Assembly (NCBI RefSeq): GCF_033439725.1
Contig: NW_026944384.1
Span: forward strand, 1 to 64,000
DNA from: Neurospora tetraspora
Taxonomy: Eukaryota; Ascomycota; Sordariomycetes; Sordariales; Sordariaceae
Length of the DNA: 64,000 nt
Direction: 5' to 3'
In this document: positions 47,101 to 59,883 of the stretch, piece by piece
Numbering within the stretch: the first letter of the stretch is position 1
Layout of the letters: every line of letters begins with the position of its first letter
Notes under the pieces: generated by a model
Databases searched by the model: none
What the model was told of the DNA's origin: nothing
Seen by the model: the letters and a program-made list of their open reading frames with translations, nothing else
Translations under genes and position numbers: made by a program

Positions 47101-47438
47101 TCCTTGATGACCCACTCGTTGAAGGAGCTCGTGGAGATCTTGGCTATGGGGATGTATATCTGCTTGGTGGCACAGAAGGTGATGCACGGATGGGGGAGAG
47201 GGCGTCGGTTCTCGTCGGTGAGCATGTTGGTGAGCTCCTGGAGACAGATCTCGATGCGCTCGGCAGCCTCGTCATCGTGTTGAATGCTGGGCGAGTTGCG
47301 CCATGCCTGGATGAGCTGCGTGTATTCCCTCTCGAAGCGTTGGAGTCGACGGACGGGATCCTTGGCGAACTCCTTCCAGTTCCGCGAGTTGCCCGCCGAG
47401 GGGAGCGTGTGTGCTATGAGGCGCGACCAGAAGTCCAT
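44123..47438 (-). CDS. FHIP/RAI16-family protein (FTS-Hook-interacting, dynein adaptor)
   Basis: Member of the FHIP (retinoic-acid-induced-16-like) family, which with FTS and Hook links early endosomes to dynein; the Aspergillus counterpart is FhipA. Exons are 47438-46375 and 46325-44123, with a 49-bp intron splitting a Leu codon, giving 1088 aa. The start MDFWSRLIAHTLPSAGNSRN and the helical N-terminal half (FCATKQIYIPIAKISTSSFN, AGNAIRL-like region ANAIRLSADTEARVVELAFN) match the family. After the intron the domain continues (ILQSVDHPDMINLILHYLLG, LILACLRSQSQQTIYVTLQL). A conserved block, NLSLTEVIFDLAICGYMHLE, lies before a Ser/Pro/Gly-rich disordered stretch and an acidic Ala/Glu-rich stretch. 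The protein ends with a helix (TNVIILQSFLFELASLVQVR). The linker length is greater than in animal FHIPs. Confidence 0.86.
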
Positions 47439-49215
47439 GGCGACTCTGGATGCATTTCGAGGGGGAACAGCAGGCCGGGGAGTGTTTTTGTCTGCCGGTG
47501 GTCGGGTTGCCGGTGGGTGGTGGGAACGGGTGGACGGGGTCGGGTTCGGTGGTCTCGGTGTCTGGGTCGGTGTCGGTGTTCGTGTCGGGTCCTTGTCAAG
47601 TCGTATTCCTGATGGACGATTGGGGTGTTGTTGACCGTCTCGGCGTCCAGTGGCTCTCAGACTCTCAGTTGGCCATCAGGGTGGTCGGTGCACGGGGCGT
47701 AAAGGGGTCAGTTAAGGTCAGCTATGTACCATTGTACCGTTCACCGCACCGGCAACGGACCCTGAGATCAACCCCACCATGATGACTGACAAAAAGAGTG
47801 GGGTAAGAGCTCTCCTCAGACACAAGTGAAACTGCCATGACTGACAAGTGTCTCCCTGTTAGCAGAATGCTATTAATAACGTGAAACGCGTTAACAGCTC
47901 ACTCACCAAAGATACTTCCACTTGTAGCTGTTATCATCTTTGCTTCATCTTCTGCCATCGAACTTGCATTGACAATCGGGCATCATCACTCAATCGATCT
48001 TGCGAAACTCTCTGACAATGATGGATTCCAGAAGCATGTGAACAGGTGCCAGCACTTGAGGGCATTCCGATGTCGCCGACATGTTAGGACTTTGTTAAGA
48101 GCCAATGGCTGCAATGCGACGCTGTACAAGTCAACCACAGCCAACCAATTCGGTCGAGTCATCCAGCACTAACAAGTCTAAAATTCTCTTCACTTTCACA
48201 ACTCTTTGTTGTCTCTTGATGACTGGACTCCTATCAACCCCCTACGTCCCCTTACATTCGAGCCAGGTCGTCTCGGCCGGATGGGAGCGGGGTGAAGGTC
48301 GAGACTACAGATGTTGAACTGTTCCCCCGCAATGGACCTCGAAGCTTCACTCCCAGTGTGGACAGTGGACACATGTCGACGACGTGGCCGGGCCAGCAGA
48401 CAGCCAGACGGACACTTGCCAAACAGACGTTGACACTGACACTGACACTGACACTGGCGATGCTCTATGCACCTCAGATAACGGCCCTTCAGCATGCACA
48501 TCTCCCGAGAGCTTCCCTTTCTCCAGACCTTTGACAAAGAGACGGACAATGTACCCATGGCCTGATACTATCAATATCTTGACGGACTGCGGCACCCCGC
48601 TCACATCGAGCAATCCATGCAGATTCCATTCTATCGTGGGCGGCTATCAACCCTCGCCAGCCTTCACCAACCCTCTCCAACCCTCACTGGCACCCAAGAA
48701 GCCTGATCTGGGGCACACGAAACCGCCACCACTGCCGGCGATTGGAGGCTTGGTGGTTCCACGACAGCGAATAGGAAGCTGCAGCGGCCCCTCATGAAAA
48801 CGGCAAGGCACTCCCGTCCCTACTGTGGGAATGCTCGCCTTGGATTGACCTGTGTCTCTCGAGTGAAGGACAGGCACCCAGCAAATCACAGCTCACATCG
48901 AGGACCCTCATGAGCTCCAAACAGCTTCACGACGACTGCCTCTACACTAGTGTCGTATCAGTTTTTGGCCTTTTCTAGCGTGGTGGGTGAAGGGTCATCC
49001 ACATTTGACGGCCCGCCTCGGTTGACCATGTGTTGTCCTAACATGGCAGCGTCCAAAGTCTCCATCCACTTTTCTGACTCTTGCTTCTGCTTCTTCCCTT
49101 TCCCAAATCATCTCTCACTTCTTGGACCTTCAACTCATCACTTGTCTTCACTACTACAATCTATTGTATGTGGGTGCCTTAGCTGCAACCGCAAACTACC
49201 ACTCCTCTCTTCACC
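47439..49215. other. Divergent promoter region with a short hexamer repeat
   Basis: Separates the FHIP gene (-) and the lipase-like gene (+). A (ACTGAC)n microsatellite of about five units lies at 48430-48460. The last ~150 bp before 49216 are CT-rich and leader-like. Open frames here lack support. Confidence 0.5.
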
Positions 49216-51385
49216 ATGGGCTTCCTCTTCTTTGGTCGGTCAAAGAAACCAAAAAAAGACAACAGAGACACACCGACACCACCTCCTCAGCTTTCAAGTC
49301 GAGGTCAACGTGACCGGCAGGTTTCCGGCTCGTCCTCGAAACATCACTATGCCGCTCTTCCGCCGCCACCAGCCTACTCGCCGCATGACTGGCATCAGGC
49401 TCAGTCCTTCGAGCCCGCCGGCCTCCTCCCATCACCGCCAGGATGGAGTCCGTCTTCACCACAACCCATCATTGTCAACCAACATCACTACTATCTCGGC
49501 ACTCCGGGTCCAAATTCCCCACCGCCACAACTTATCCAGTCAATATCACCGATTCCGCCACCAAAGAACAGCACCGGGTCTCTCACCAAGATGCCCGTGG
49601 GGACGGTGATGGAGGTGGCATCGGATATCTCCCAAGTGCCAAGCCTCGTCCACGGTTTCGAGGAAATGCTTCCCCATTGGCCCGACAACAAGACCCAGCT
49701 GCTCAACCAGAGTGCCGCCCTCTACGACCAAATCTCCGGTCGACTAAATGACGTCTTGACGAGGATAGATCTGAACCAGATTAGTGGGAATGAGAAGGAA
49801 CACTTCACCTGGAAGCCGGCTGTTCAGGAAACCTCGTACCCGCCCTCGTCGAGCATGGTGGGGTCGAGGTCGGTAGTGAAGTCAGGAATTCGGAGGAGCA
49901 GCTCGCATTCAAGGGATCACAGGGAGCACAGGGATAGGGAACATAGGGATAGGGAACATAGGGAGCACTCGTCGTCAACAAATTCGGGGGGTTACTTTGC
50001 AAAGGTGGACCTCTATGCCAACTCGAGGTTGCCTACCGACCTGGCTCCTTTGAGACTGTAGGTCATGACCGTCACTTCTGATGTGTTCTCTCACTCACAC
50101 TCACAGATACATCCCCACCTGGCCTCTTCTCTGCCTCGCCGCCCAATACTCCGAGCGAGTTTACGAAAAGCCCAAGGGCGCCGAACGAGACGCCCACGTC
50201 GACGCCGACTGGCGAACCGGCGCCAAAGCCATGGTCATCAAATCCGTGCCAATGGATTACGTCAACACCATTGTCTTCGCCATCCGCGGCACAGCAACTT
50301 TCATGGACTGGGCCGTCAACCTCAATTCTAATCCCACATCCCCCGAAGGATTCCTCGACGACCCTGGCAATCTCTGCCACGCCGGCTTTCTCGATGTCGC
50401 TCGAAGTATGGTCCAACCTGTTGCGCGCCGTCTCCGTCAGCTTCTTGAGGAGGATCCCAGTCGATCATCCTACTCGCTGCTCATTACCGGTCACAGTGCC
50501 GGTGGCGCCGTCGCTGCGTTGCTTTACAGCCATATCCTCTCGACAACAAAGGAGGCGCAAAGCGAGTTGACTGCGGTGGCTGGGTGCTTCAAGCGCGTCC
50601 ACTGCGTCACGTTCGGCACTCCACCTATTAGCATCATTCCCTTGAAGAAGCCAGAGGACTATGAGAGGAGGCCAGAGCTGAAGAAGAGCTTGTTCCTGTC
50701 CTTCATAAACGAGGGTGATCCGGTCGCGAGAGCAGACAAGGCCTACGTGAAGAGTTTGCTAGAGTTGTACGCCTCGCCCGCGCCTTCGGTGAACACGCTC
50801 TCGATGACAACGAGCAGGAAGGGACCCAGCAGTTCTTCGGATCTTAACATGCGAATGAAGGCTGCCGGCCAAAAGTCATCTCGGTCCTCGCTGCAATCGT
50901 CGAAATCCGGCAAATCAACAGACACCAGGAATACCGAGCGCCGAAGTAGCAGCGGCAGCAGCCATCACGCCTCCTCCTCTTCTTCGGGAAGTTCCCACCG
51001 CAGCAGCTCCCGCACCCGCACATCCACCTCCTCCGCCAGCTCCGCGCTGACCACCACCTCAACAACCGCCTCGTCCGTCTCCAGCAGCCACACCTCCTCT
51101 TCATCCTCTTCCTCCTCGGGACCAACCTGGAAACTCCCCGCCTCCACGCTCTCCTGCGCCGGTCGCCTTGTGGTGCTAAGGTCAGGCGACCCGAAGTCCA
51201 GGCTAAAGGGCAAGGGAAAGACGGTTGAGGAAAGACTGAATGAGGGAGTGGTGGCGCATGTGGTGCCGAGCGAGGATATGCTGAGGGAGGTGGTTTGGGG
51301 TGATCCGTTGATGCATGTTATGAAGCTGTATAAAGGAAGAATTGAGACGTTGGCTGTTGGGGCGGTGACTGCTAGGGGGTATTGA
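49216..51385 (+). CDS. Lipase class 3-like alpha/beta hydrolase
   Basis: Exons are 49216-50057 and 50107-51385 (intron GTAGGT...CAG, 49 bp, splitting a Leu codon), giving 706 aa. The N-terminal ~190 residues are Pro/Ser-rich and disordered (MGFLFFGRSKKPKK, PPPPAYSPHDW), with no signal peptide, so a cytosolic or membrane-peripheral location is likely. A charged repeat, DHREHRDREHRDREHREH, sits near residue 245. The catalytic domain starts around residue 280 (YIPTWPLLCLAAQYSERVYE), has VFAIRGTATFMDWAVNLNS (oxyanion-side block) and the nucleophile elbow ITGHSAGGAVAAL with Ser 411. FGTPPIS follows at the acid position region. The C-terminus has a long Ser/Thr/Arg-rich stretch, then a final beta-rich piece (GRLVVLRSGDPKS, DPLMHVMKLYKGRIETL). 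Substrate is unknown; an sn1-specific diacylglycerol lipase-like role is possible. Confidence 0.85.
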
Positions 51386-52318
51386 TTTGTGCTGTGAAGT
51401 TTGATTGAGGAGAGGACGAGGAGGTGGGACAAGGTGATGATTTTACGATTTTGATGACGATGTTACGACCAAACTACGAACGAAAAGACACGATACACAA
51501 CAACTACAGAGGACAGAGGCGAAACAATTACATAAGGCTGGCGAAAGGCGAAAGACACTATAGATGGATGGACAGACGGATGGATGGATGGATGATACCA
51601 GTCGGGGTGCTTGACTACCATACTCAACTCTCTTCTCACCCACTCCTGACAACATTTCCTTGGTTTTTGTTTCTTTCTTCTATCAAATTGCATCTATAGC
51701 ATACAGTGGGCGGATATCTTATACCTTGAGGGTTATTTTTACACAGTTTAGCAGTAGCTACAAGCAGCAGAAAATATGGGAGTGAGTAAAGCATTGATGA
51801 TGGAGCGAATAATACAATTTGGAATTTTTTGTGTGTACAATTTGATTTGGTTCTTGATTTTCCTCTCGTGAACCTCCTCTCGCATACCTAGGTAAACTCT
51901 TCTCTTCTTAACGCGTACACCGGAAGATCTCTTCTTCTCTCCCCTTCTGCTCTCATGACTCATCATGACTCATTGACCCCTCTTCCCTCCATTATCTCAT
52001 CCAGTCATTCCTCCTCTTATCACTTCCCAACCCTCAAACGTTATCCCGATACATCACCAGAGAGAGAATCGAAGTAGTTAACATGGAATAACTTCCCACC
52101 GCTGCCTCTCCATCGTCCTCATTCACCCGTCTCCCCTCTTATCGCTTCCCTACCTAACTCACGGCTAAACATTCCCCCAACACCAGACATCACCCAAGAA
52201 CCGAATGTAAATCGAATAGTCAACATCCGAAAAGAATAACTCCCCTCCCCTCCCCTGCATCCTCCTCACCCAGTCAACGTCCTCTTCCCCCTCTTACCCC
52301 CTCCTCACCTAGGTACTC
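51386..52318. other. Spacer between convergent gene ends
   Basis: 3' flanks of the lipase-like (+) and small membrane-protein (-) genes. A short GATG run (GGATGGATGGATGGATGATA) lies near 51575-51596. No gene seen. Confidence 0.5.
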
Positions 52319-52711
52319 TCATTCCACCAACGTATTCAGTCGACTCCCCCTCCCAGCATCGCGTCCAACATGAACATTCCCCCTCCCCTCCTCCCTCAAC
52401 CCCCTTGGCAAAGCATTCTGCCGTTCCCACTCCCTCCTTTCCCTCTCCTTCATCTCCCTCTCCATCTCCTCCATCTCCTCCTCCCTTCTCCTTCGCCACT
52501 CCTTCTCCGTCAACTTCGGCTGTCCCCACGTCAGACACTGCCCTACGGCCCAGCTCATGAGGAAGCAGAAGCAGAGGAGGCCGATGAGGATCCAGCCGAG
52601 GGGGGGCACGTTGGAGAGGGTGGTGGCGGGGATGTAATAGGGGTCGTGTTCGGTGGGGGAGGAGGGGGAGGGGGAGGTTTCGGAGCGGGTGGTGAGGTTT
52701 AGGGGGGGCAT
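52319..52711 (-). CDS. 130-aa single-pass membrane protein with coiled-coil tail
   Basis: A single-exon ATG frame. A short Ser/Thr/Pro-rich N-terminus (MPPLNLTTRSETSPSPSS) is followed by a hydrophobic segment at about residues 38-58 (PPLGWILIGLLCFCFLMSWA). Then comes a strongly charged Arg/Glu helix (LTEKEWRRRREEEMEEMERE), which is likely coiled coil. The end is Arg/Gly-rich. It is compatible with an organelle membrane protein with a cytosolic coiled-coil. No named family recognised. The G-rich codons of the N-terminus and the pure charge pattern of the tail argue for a real protein, but a short intronless ORF of this kind could be over-called. Confidence 0.6.
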   Translation of the reverse strand: MPPLNLTTRSETSPSPSSPTEHDPYYIPATTLSNVPPLGWILIGLLCFCFLMSWAVGQCLTWGQPKLTEKEWRRRREEEMEEMEREMKERERREWERQNALPRGLREEGRGNVHVGRDAGRGSRLNTLVE

Positions 52712-54355
52712 TTTGAAGTGTGCGTGGTTGTTGAAACTGAACTGCGAGGTTGGATCTGAAGAGTCAACCGACTTGAGTGATAAATGGTAGTAGGTATAGT
52801 AGAGTGATTTGCTCGGTAGTCGTCCCAGGCTCAGTGTGTAAGAAAGCGTGATAGAGAGAGGTCAAGGTGGTACCCGGTAGTGTATCTATCAGAGTGCAGT
52901 ACTCGATGTCAACCTTGGAAAGTTCAAGAGTCTGATTAGGTAGACGCCGTAGAACGTAGAACGGAGATGCTAGCGACACCGCCGATGGTGCGGAGGTGAT
53001 TAGGTAAGGTAGTCTGCTCATTGTTAGTTGATGACATTATTCTTGTTGCGCTCCTGGTGTGACTGACGGTCGCTTTTGTCCTGTTTGGTTTGGCTGAAGA
53101 CACCATTGGTTGAAGAGTTGAAGAGTTGAGACTGGTGACTGAGTGTTTGACTCGATGTCTCGGAGCTTCAAAACTCGCAGGCGGAAACCTGAAGACTGCG
53201 TTGCGTGGAGAAGAGTCAAGAGCGGGCAGAAAGGCAAGGAGCGAGAGACTGGACGGGATTTGGAGAGTGTCGGGGGTGACTGGATCCTCAATGGGACGGG
53301 ATCTGGATAATGTTCTTTGTTAGTTCATGTCATTCTTGCCGCGCGGCAAAGAGCAAAGAGGGTATTGTTGTTGTCGCTGTTTGTGAATTTTGGTATTAGT
53401 GTACCTGATCTTCTTTGTCTCTTCTCACCAAGACCGTGGACGGGACGGGACGGGAGGAATGCGTTCTTCGTCTTTTTGCGGTTGAAGGATACCTTCAGTA
53501 ATCAGGCTTGATCAGACGCTCTTCGTCGTCTTGCTTTTACGCCAGTTCCCAAAGACGAGGAGGTCATTCACTTCAACTTGACGAGAACCTCTTGTTGGCG
53601 AAGGATGCAAGAGAATCCCACGCCAAGCCAAATCCGGTGATGGTGATTTGGTGGCTTCATCAGCCCATGGTATCTTCCCTTAATTTCCGATGGCATACAT
53701 CACAGTGCATGGGCTGAAAAGGCAGCAACAAGGCATCAAACATCGTTCCTTCTCGCTTGAATCCTATGAGTGGAGTTGAACTTCGTGGGGCTTTAAGGAA
53801 GGAGCGATGGGGAGCCTTGAAAACTTCAGGAAGGGCAAGCCGGTACGCAACCGAAGGCTCAAGTTAGCCGATGTTCAATTGCTGTCCTGAATTGCGGGAG
53901 CTTTGTTTAAGTTATCGAGCTAGAATCGGCCGGCATCCGTTTTGGTGCGGCTCGGTTCATGGTCCTCCGAAAAGCCCCATCCGAACCCCAGCCGAACCCC
54001 AGGACCAAACATCGTAGAGTCGCATCTGATGGCGACCCATCTCGGTCCGAGCTGCCGAGCATCGTCAAGTCCGCAGTAAGGTAGCACCTTCCACCTACCC
54101 CCGTCGCCTTGTCACCACTACGGACGACACACTGTTCGGCAAGCAAGTGACTAGCCAAACCGAAACTTTACCGCACCTGAAAAGCAATCCTATCGACACG
54201 TTCCATCGCAAGTGCGGACGGGATTCTATAACAATGGAACACAACACATAACCTCACAAGCCACTACTACCAGGCTCAGAGACAGGTGCAGGTAACCAAG
54301 AGTTCAAAGCCACACAGGCCCAATTGATGACATTGACCCTCGATCTCAGGCTTCT
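52712..54355. other. Spacer leading into the accessory segment
   Basis: No supported gene, repeat or RNA. Frames are short and unsupported. It marks the change from ordinary gene order to the decayed segment to the right. Confidence 0.4.
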
Positions 54356-57156
54356 CTACATAAAATCCTCCTCTACGCTTAGATCAACCTCCTCAACGGT
54401 GACAATAGTCTCGTCTTCGGCAGAAGTGGCTGGACTGACAGTGGATCTGGCATCGGCATCATCTTCCGCGTCGTCACCGAATTCCTCATCGCCCTTCCAG
54501 TCGGCATCGCGCTCGTACATGTCGCAAAGGTATTTGGGCTCTTGGCCTTGCTGGCGCCTTCCAAGCGCGCGCGGTGCACCGCGACTGGACACCGTTATCG
54601 TCGGGCGAGGTTCGCTGACACCACCCGTTGCCGGCGTATAGCACGTCCGCTGCGGCCCTGATAATACTTTTAACATCCCCTTCTGCCATGTCATCCCCGA
54701 TGTCTCCAAGGGCCAGGACGGCTGGATGGTTTGCATCGGGATGGGGAGTAGGCGGGCCATGGTCCTCTGCCGGGCCCTTCACGCCGGGAACATGTCCAGA
54801 AAGAGGCACCTGCTGTGCTCCATGGTGAAGAACAGCGACATGATGGTCCATCATGTCCTGGTACCTTATGCTGCAGGAAGTCGCTTAGGTCGGAAGGCTG
54901 CTCACCATCGGCTGTATCGTCCTCCTGGAGGTTGTTTTTGGCGCGAGCTTTTTGCCTTTTTCTTGCTCTTACTCTCGGGCTGGGTCCACAGCTCACCTTC
55001 TTGCCTGGCATCAGCTTGCCGCCAGCAACACCAGAGTGGTAATACTCCCGGATGTTGACCAGAGTGATATTCCTGATTCCCGAATTGGTTTTTGGTATCC
55101 TTATTTCTGGGTGAGCTGGCCTACAACCCGCACGATACAGTCATGATGATACTCATCCATCCACCCCAACTCATTGACTGCATCGCAGCATTGAGATGCT
55201 CGCCCTTTAAATTACCGATGAAATATTCCCCCCAAACTTCCGTTCGTTCTTCTGGTCTTACGCTCTTCGATATAGGTGATATCGTAGATGTAGTTGTTGA
55301 GGATCAAGCTGTTGGCGCCGAGGCGGTGGTTGGGTGATACCTCGGGGATTACATAGCCGATTCTTAGGTGGTCGAATTTTTTGAGGACTTTGGATAATCT
55401 GTTTTTGATGGTTTCTTCCTCGGCGTCTTCAGAGGAGGGAACGATGCGGTTATCTCGAGTAACCATTATAGCCGAAACAGCAGCCATCATCTCAGCCCCA
55501 ACCGCAGCAACAACCACAGTCCGCCATGTCGGCGTCTACTGCTGCCTCTGCGCGAGGAGCGGGATAAGGAGAATATGATGGGATACGAGAAACTTCAGCA
55601 CCTGAAACGGGGACAGCTGAAGTAGCAAGACGAGAAACCGAGCGCGTTCAGCTGGGGGATGACCTTGAGCAGGTTCTGGTACTGGGCGAGTGAGAGAGAG
55701 ATGCCCTGGTGTGTGTGTTGGTTGAGTGGTGACAGCGTAATAGCCATAGTAACGTCAGGAATGCCAGGCCGGCGAGAACAACGGTTTTAAGGCGTCTGCT
55801 TCGTATTGTGGGAAGAGCGGACGTCCGGCGCCGGAAGAGCGGCGGAGTCGACGACTTCCGTGGACTCTGGGTACACGCTGGTCCACCGTGACTTGGTCGG
55901 TTGTCCTATCTTCTGTTGGGAGCCTTTGGTGAGGTGATTAAGAGCGTTATCAGTCTGTCTTACTCCCTGGTCAACGGGCTGGATTGTTTTTTCCCTCGCC
56001 ATCTTCAGAAGAAGTTCCCTTCGTTCCATCAATTTTTGCAGCTTCTTCTTCAGCTGGTGTTTCCTTCTCCACAACCAGGAAGGATTCGGTTGATGATGTT
56101 GCCCAGGTAAACGACTATGACTTGTTCCTCTTGATCTGTATGTCGAGGGGGTGTTGGATCATTTGGCAATGGCGAGGGAATTCTGTGAACGGGTACAAGT
56201 AGGTACTTCTGGCAGCGGACCGCCAGCACGACGACTTGACCTTGAAGTCTTGGAAGCCTTCTATGACGGCACAGCGTAGGTTAACCACGGTTCGTCGTCG
56301 GTCATGTTTTTTTTAATTTGGTAGATAGGTGTATATATTCGTGATATGGGTTCGCTAGTGGCTTCTTATTAAGCCTCCACTCCTCTAAAATCAGTAGGGT
56401 TTGGTGACTTTGTTTGGCGAGGTGGTACTTCATATTGCCCTCATAAAGGGTGTATATTGGGGCTGCATATGGTTCAACCCATCGGGTCTTGACAACATCG
56501 AAGGCGCTTGGGCACCGGTGAATGCCTCTTTTCTCACAGAAAGCTCAGCAGCCCTCGCTCCAACATCACGGTAGTATTGAAACCCCTTAAACGCAGGACC
56601 ACCGCAGATACTTCGAAGGAAAGCCAGCTCTCTCGGGCCCTTGACATTATTTATGGCTTGGGTCGTCGAGCTCAAACCAACACTCGCCGCTGGCAAAATA
56701 GCCTCCGGCACAGAAGCCCAAGTTATTCGGCTCCGTTGTGCGTGATGAATCTCTTGGGCTCCAATCCACTTGGACCTTCCCATACATCCAGAGCCGCCCG
56801 GGGGCAGCTTCTCTCCAGCTCTATGTTGCCGAAGTATGGAGGTTGCTTTTCGGGATCCTCGTTGTGTAGGTTGAAGAGCTCCTCGAGAGCTTCCAGCTGG
56901 ATTCGGTAACCGTCCGGAATCTTAACCTTTACCTCGATGGGTCCACGAACGTAACGTACCGGTCGGCAGACGCCCGGGAAAAGACGTTGCATCGTCGGGC
57001 AGGTACTCCCTCGGATCTTCCTTGGGGAGATCTTTGTGAACCTGGATACCAAAGTACCCATTGCGAAATCAGGTTCAAAGTTGCAGACGCTCTCTTAGAA
57101 GCGTTTCGGAGTGTCATACCGGGTTTTGAATGCCGTATGGGGCGCAGAGGACTCAA
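54356..57156 (-). pseudogene. Cluster of interrupted minus-strand coding remnants
   Basis: Several minus-strand pieces look coding but do not assemble into one open frame. 54356-54600 encodes an acidic tail (KYLCDMYERDADWKGDEEFG, ending VEEVDLSVEEDFM). 54620-54854 has LALGDIGDDMAEGDVKSIIR. 55212-55517 has LRIGYVIPEVSPNHRLGANS and YIYDITYIEERKTRRTNGSL. 56723-57061 has VKVKIPDGYRIQLEALEELF and DPEKQPPYFGNIELERSCPR. Short spacer lengths and frame switches without good splice sites suggest decay of one or more genes of an unknown family. No transposase, polymerase or capsid motif was recognised. Confidence 0.45.
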
Positions 57157-58975
57157 CCGTCAAGCGTCAACCCGGTCACTTTGTCTCGACAGGACGGGAA
57201 GGAGGTCAAAGTAATGCAATCTGACCCTGCTCTGCTTGGAGGTCAGGGATGCAGAAAGAGATACCGAAAAGTTCAAGACTGGAAAGAGGTGGAGGACTTT
57301 GACGCCTGTTCGTCGATGTAAGGTTTCCACAGGCCATGACGCGAGGACGCAGTCTCTTGTTAAAAGAATGTGACGTTATATAAAGAACTCGTGAAATGAT
57401 ATGGCCGGGCTGCGTGAACATGTTCTCGTCCTGGAGAACGCCGTGTACGACTCGTCTTGATGTGCGTTCCGTTCTATGATATGTCTCTTGGTCTGACTGT
57501 GGTTGTCGATTAGTGAGTGATTAATCGTGCATTGGATAGAGAAAAGGAAAGGGGGTGACATACGGGCAATATCATGAATGTATCCATGGAGTATTATGGT
57601 CTCTGGAACTGTTGGGTTACTGGATGATATCTCCCCAGTCAAACGACCGGCCTTCAAGTACTCAATCGGGCGCTTTGCTCACGGAATTCTTTCTGCCAGG
57701 CGGAGGGTTTCGGCAACGGCTTCAGTCAGCTTGTAGAGCGTTGACTTTACACCCCTCGCGCAGCCATCGTTTGGTTGTCTTCGAGTGTTCTTGGGTTGGC
57801 TTCTGGGTCAGTGGTTGGGAGCACCAAAAAGCGGTTGGCTTTGGAATTTGAGAGAAAACAGATCGCGAAAAGGGGGCTCGTCGGAGTTGGTGTACATTGG
57901 AAAGGTAAAGCTATGACTGAAGAGGGCGTGTTGCTGGATTGAGAGCGAACAGGAGCACGTGGTCTTTCCATCGTGCGCTTCGGCGTCGGCTCGTTGGATG
58001 CGCGATGGTCGACATCTTGCCCTCGCGTGGGGAGAAGATCGTGATTCGGGGATGCGATAGAACTTGCGAGCTTCGGGTTGAGGGAAGTGGTTGAGTTGGC
58101 CAAAAGACGGGCTGTGTCGGAAATGGTCAACACGAGCGTCAGAAGAGAATGCGCATGTGGAAGTTAGGAGCGATGAACTGCGTGGAACACGAAAATTATT
58201 GAAAATCTTCCCGCGACAAAGAGTGCCGCCGGCAGGAGGCAGAAAGGCTGAATCTGCAAGGCTCCTTCCCAATGTCTTGGACATTGCAGGAACGACTGCA
58301 CTGCAAAAAAGACGCGAACCCGGCAACACCCAATCCATTTTTGGACAACAACCTCCGCTCGCCCATCCAACCTCTCCACTGTGTTTTTGGTGGAAGATCT
58401 TTACGCCGTCCGGGAAGATCTATCGATGTCCAACCTCTTTCTCTTGGCGCGCTTTTTCAATCCTCTCCCAATAGTTCGCGACTTCGCGCGTCATTCGCCG
58501 CCCAAACCGCAACCCGTGGCGCTATATCGTCCTCCTTCATCAGCGACGGACCAGGGGAGCTGAAGAATATGCCGGTATGAACGTCAGGCTCAGGCCCATC
58601 GGCGTCGGCGGCATCCTCGTCTTACGGCAGTCCGATTGGTGTCTCAGGGATACTGGGTATTCTAGTAGCCCATTGACGTCGATTCCAAAGTCTTTGACAA
58701 GGAGTCGCACAAGTTCCTGCCCCTTCAGACAGTCCATATCACCGACACTGACGGATTTAGGAAGGCTTTTGCTATGGCATCGAACTTCTTGCAAAAGGAA
58801 GCGTTCCACAGAGTAAACCTCTTCTCGATTGGAGTGTCGTTTCCGTTGTCTTCAACCTCGATAATCTGATATCTACGGGCGTGAGCGTAGGCTGGTGCGC
58901 TGCACGGCATATACGTCATTGTCGCAGTAGTGCCAGGTGCCGATAGCTCCTTTCCGGAGGTTTGCCACCCCGTTC
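57157..58975 (-). pseudogene. Further coding-like, broken minus-strand sequence
   Basis: Pieces with coding character include 58725-58994 (TMTYMPCSAPAYAHARRYQI, DTPIEKRFTLWNASFCKKF), 58620-58750 (MDCLKGQELVRLLVKDFGID) and 57808-58338 (Ser/Arg-rich). They lie in different frames with no convincing splice sites. Family unknown. Probably part of the same decayed segment as its neighbours. Confidence 0.35.
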
Positions 58976-59883
58976 TTATGATTCTATTGAGCAATACATG
59001 AGACTATGTCTACATTTCGAGGATAGAAAGGCTCTGACCGGGGCTAATATTGCCAGTGTCCGAAATACGAACGAGTGATACGCAGGGCTCCGGTCGAGGG
59101 CGGGATGCAAAAGCCTGGCCTGAGGGTCGGATGCTGAAGTCTCCAGATACAGAACAATGTTCTTCAACATGCAGGACGGGCTTCGGATTCGACTATCCAA
59201 GTGACTTAAAAAGAGGTATTGGTGCCAAAAGGTGAAATAACGAGCGATGGGGGCTCTCGTGGAGTAGGTACCCTTGTTGACACAAACCCAAGCTGAGTGA
59301 CATTCCCCACCACAAAACATGCAGTTCTTCGGGCTCTCCCTGGTGATGAGGCGAGTGGCGTATTGCTCGTCTGAGTCTGGCTTGGGGATTCTAAGGTCCT
59401 TTCCTTTCCAACCAATCGCGCGTCTGAAACGGATCATCACACGATTGGTAAGGATACGTCCCACCTTCAAGCGTCGGATCTCAAAATCGGCACACTCCGC
59501 GAGTCTGGAAAAGAAGTTAGTATGCTAACCGGCGGTGATAAGGCCCTTTTCCAAATCCTTCTTTTGCATGCGATCCTTTTTACGACTTCTTTTACGAATT
59601 TTTCGATCCTACTAGGTTGATTCTCACTACCTCTCAAAACTTACTGGATGACGGCGGCGGTGATCTCCTCCAGAGTGTCCCCGAAGTGAGCTGGTAAACG
59701 GCCCCAGGTACCTTCGCGGGTGGCTTTCGATCTGGATTCTGTAGCTGGAAGTTTTCCTGCGTGGTGATGGACGATCGAAACTGCAGCGCTTGTCTCGCGG
59801 TAATGATGGGCTTTTTGACGGCCATCTTTGGAGTTCATGCACTCCCAAGATAGCGGGAATGACCAGTTTTTGTTGGCGTTCAT
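58976..59883 (-). CDS. Unrecognised protein with a CCHC zinc knuckle (probably partial)
   Basis: Exon 1 is 59883-59645 (starts MNANKNWSFPLSWECMNSKD) and ends at a perfect GTAAGT donor. The acceptor TTTTCCAG at 59505 opens exon 2 at 59504, and the frame is kept across the 140-bp intron. Exon 2 carries a basic stretch (RLKVGRILTNRVMIRFRRAI) and then CMFCGGECHSAWVC, which fits C-x2-C-x4-H-x4-C, the CCHC zinc-knuckle spacing found in nucleic-acid-binding proteins. The frame stays open to 58976, but the last ~80 codons look non-coding, so another intron or decay is likely. Zinc knuckles occur both in host RNA-binding proteins and in retroelement proteins; nothing else here settles which. The ATG overlaps the stop of the upstream frame. 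Confidence 0.45.

Noticed and set aside
48430-48460. Hexamer ACTGAC repeat as a regulatory array
   Set aside because: Only about five units; an ordinary microsatellite.
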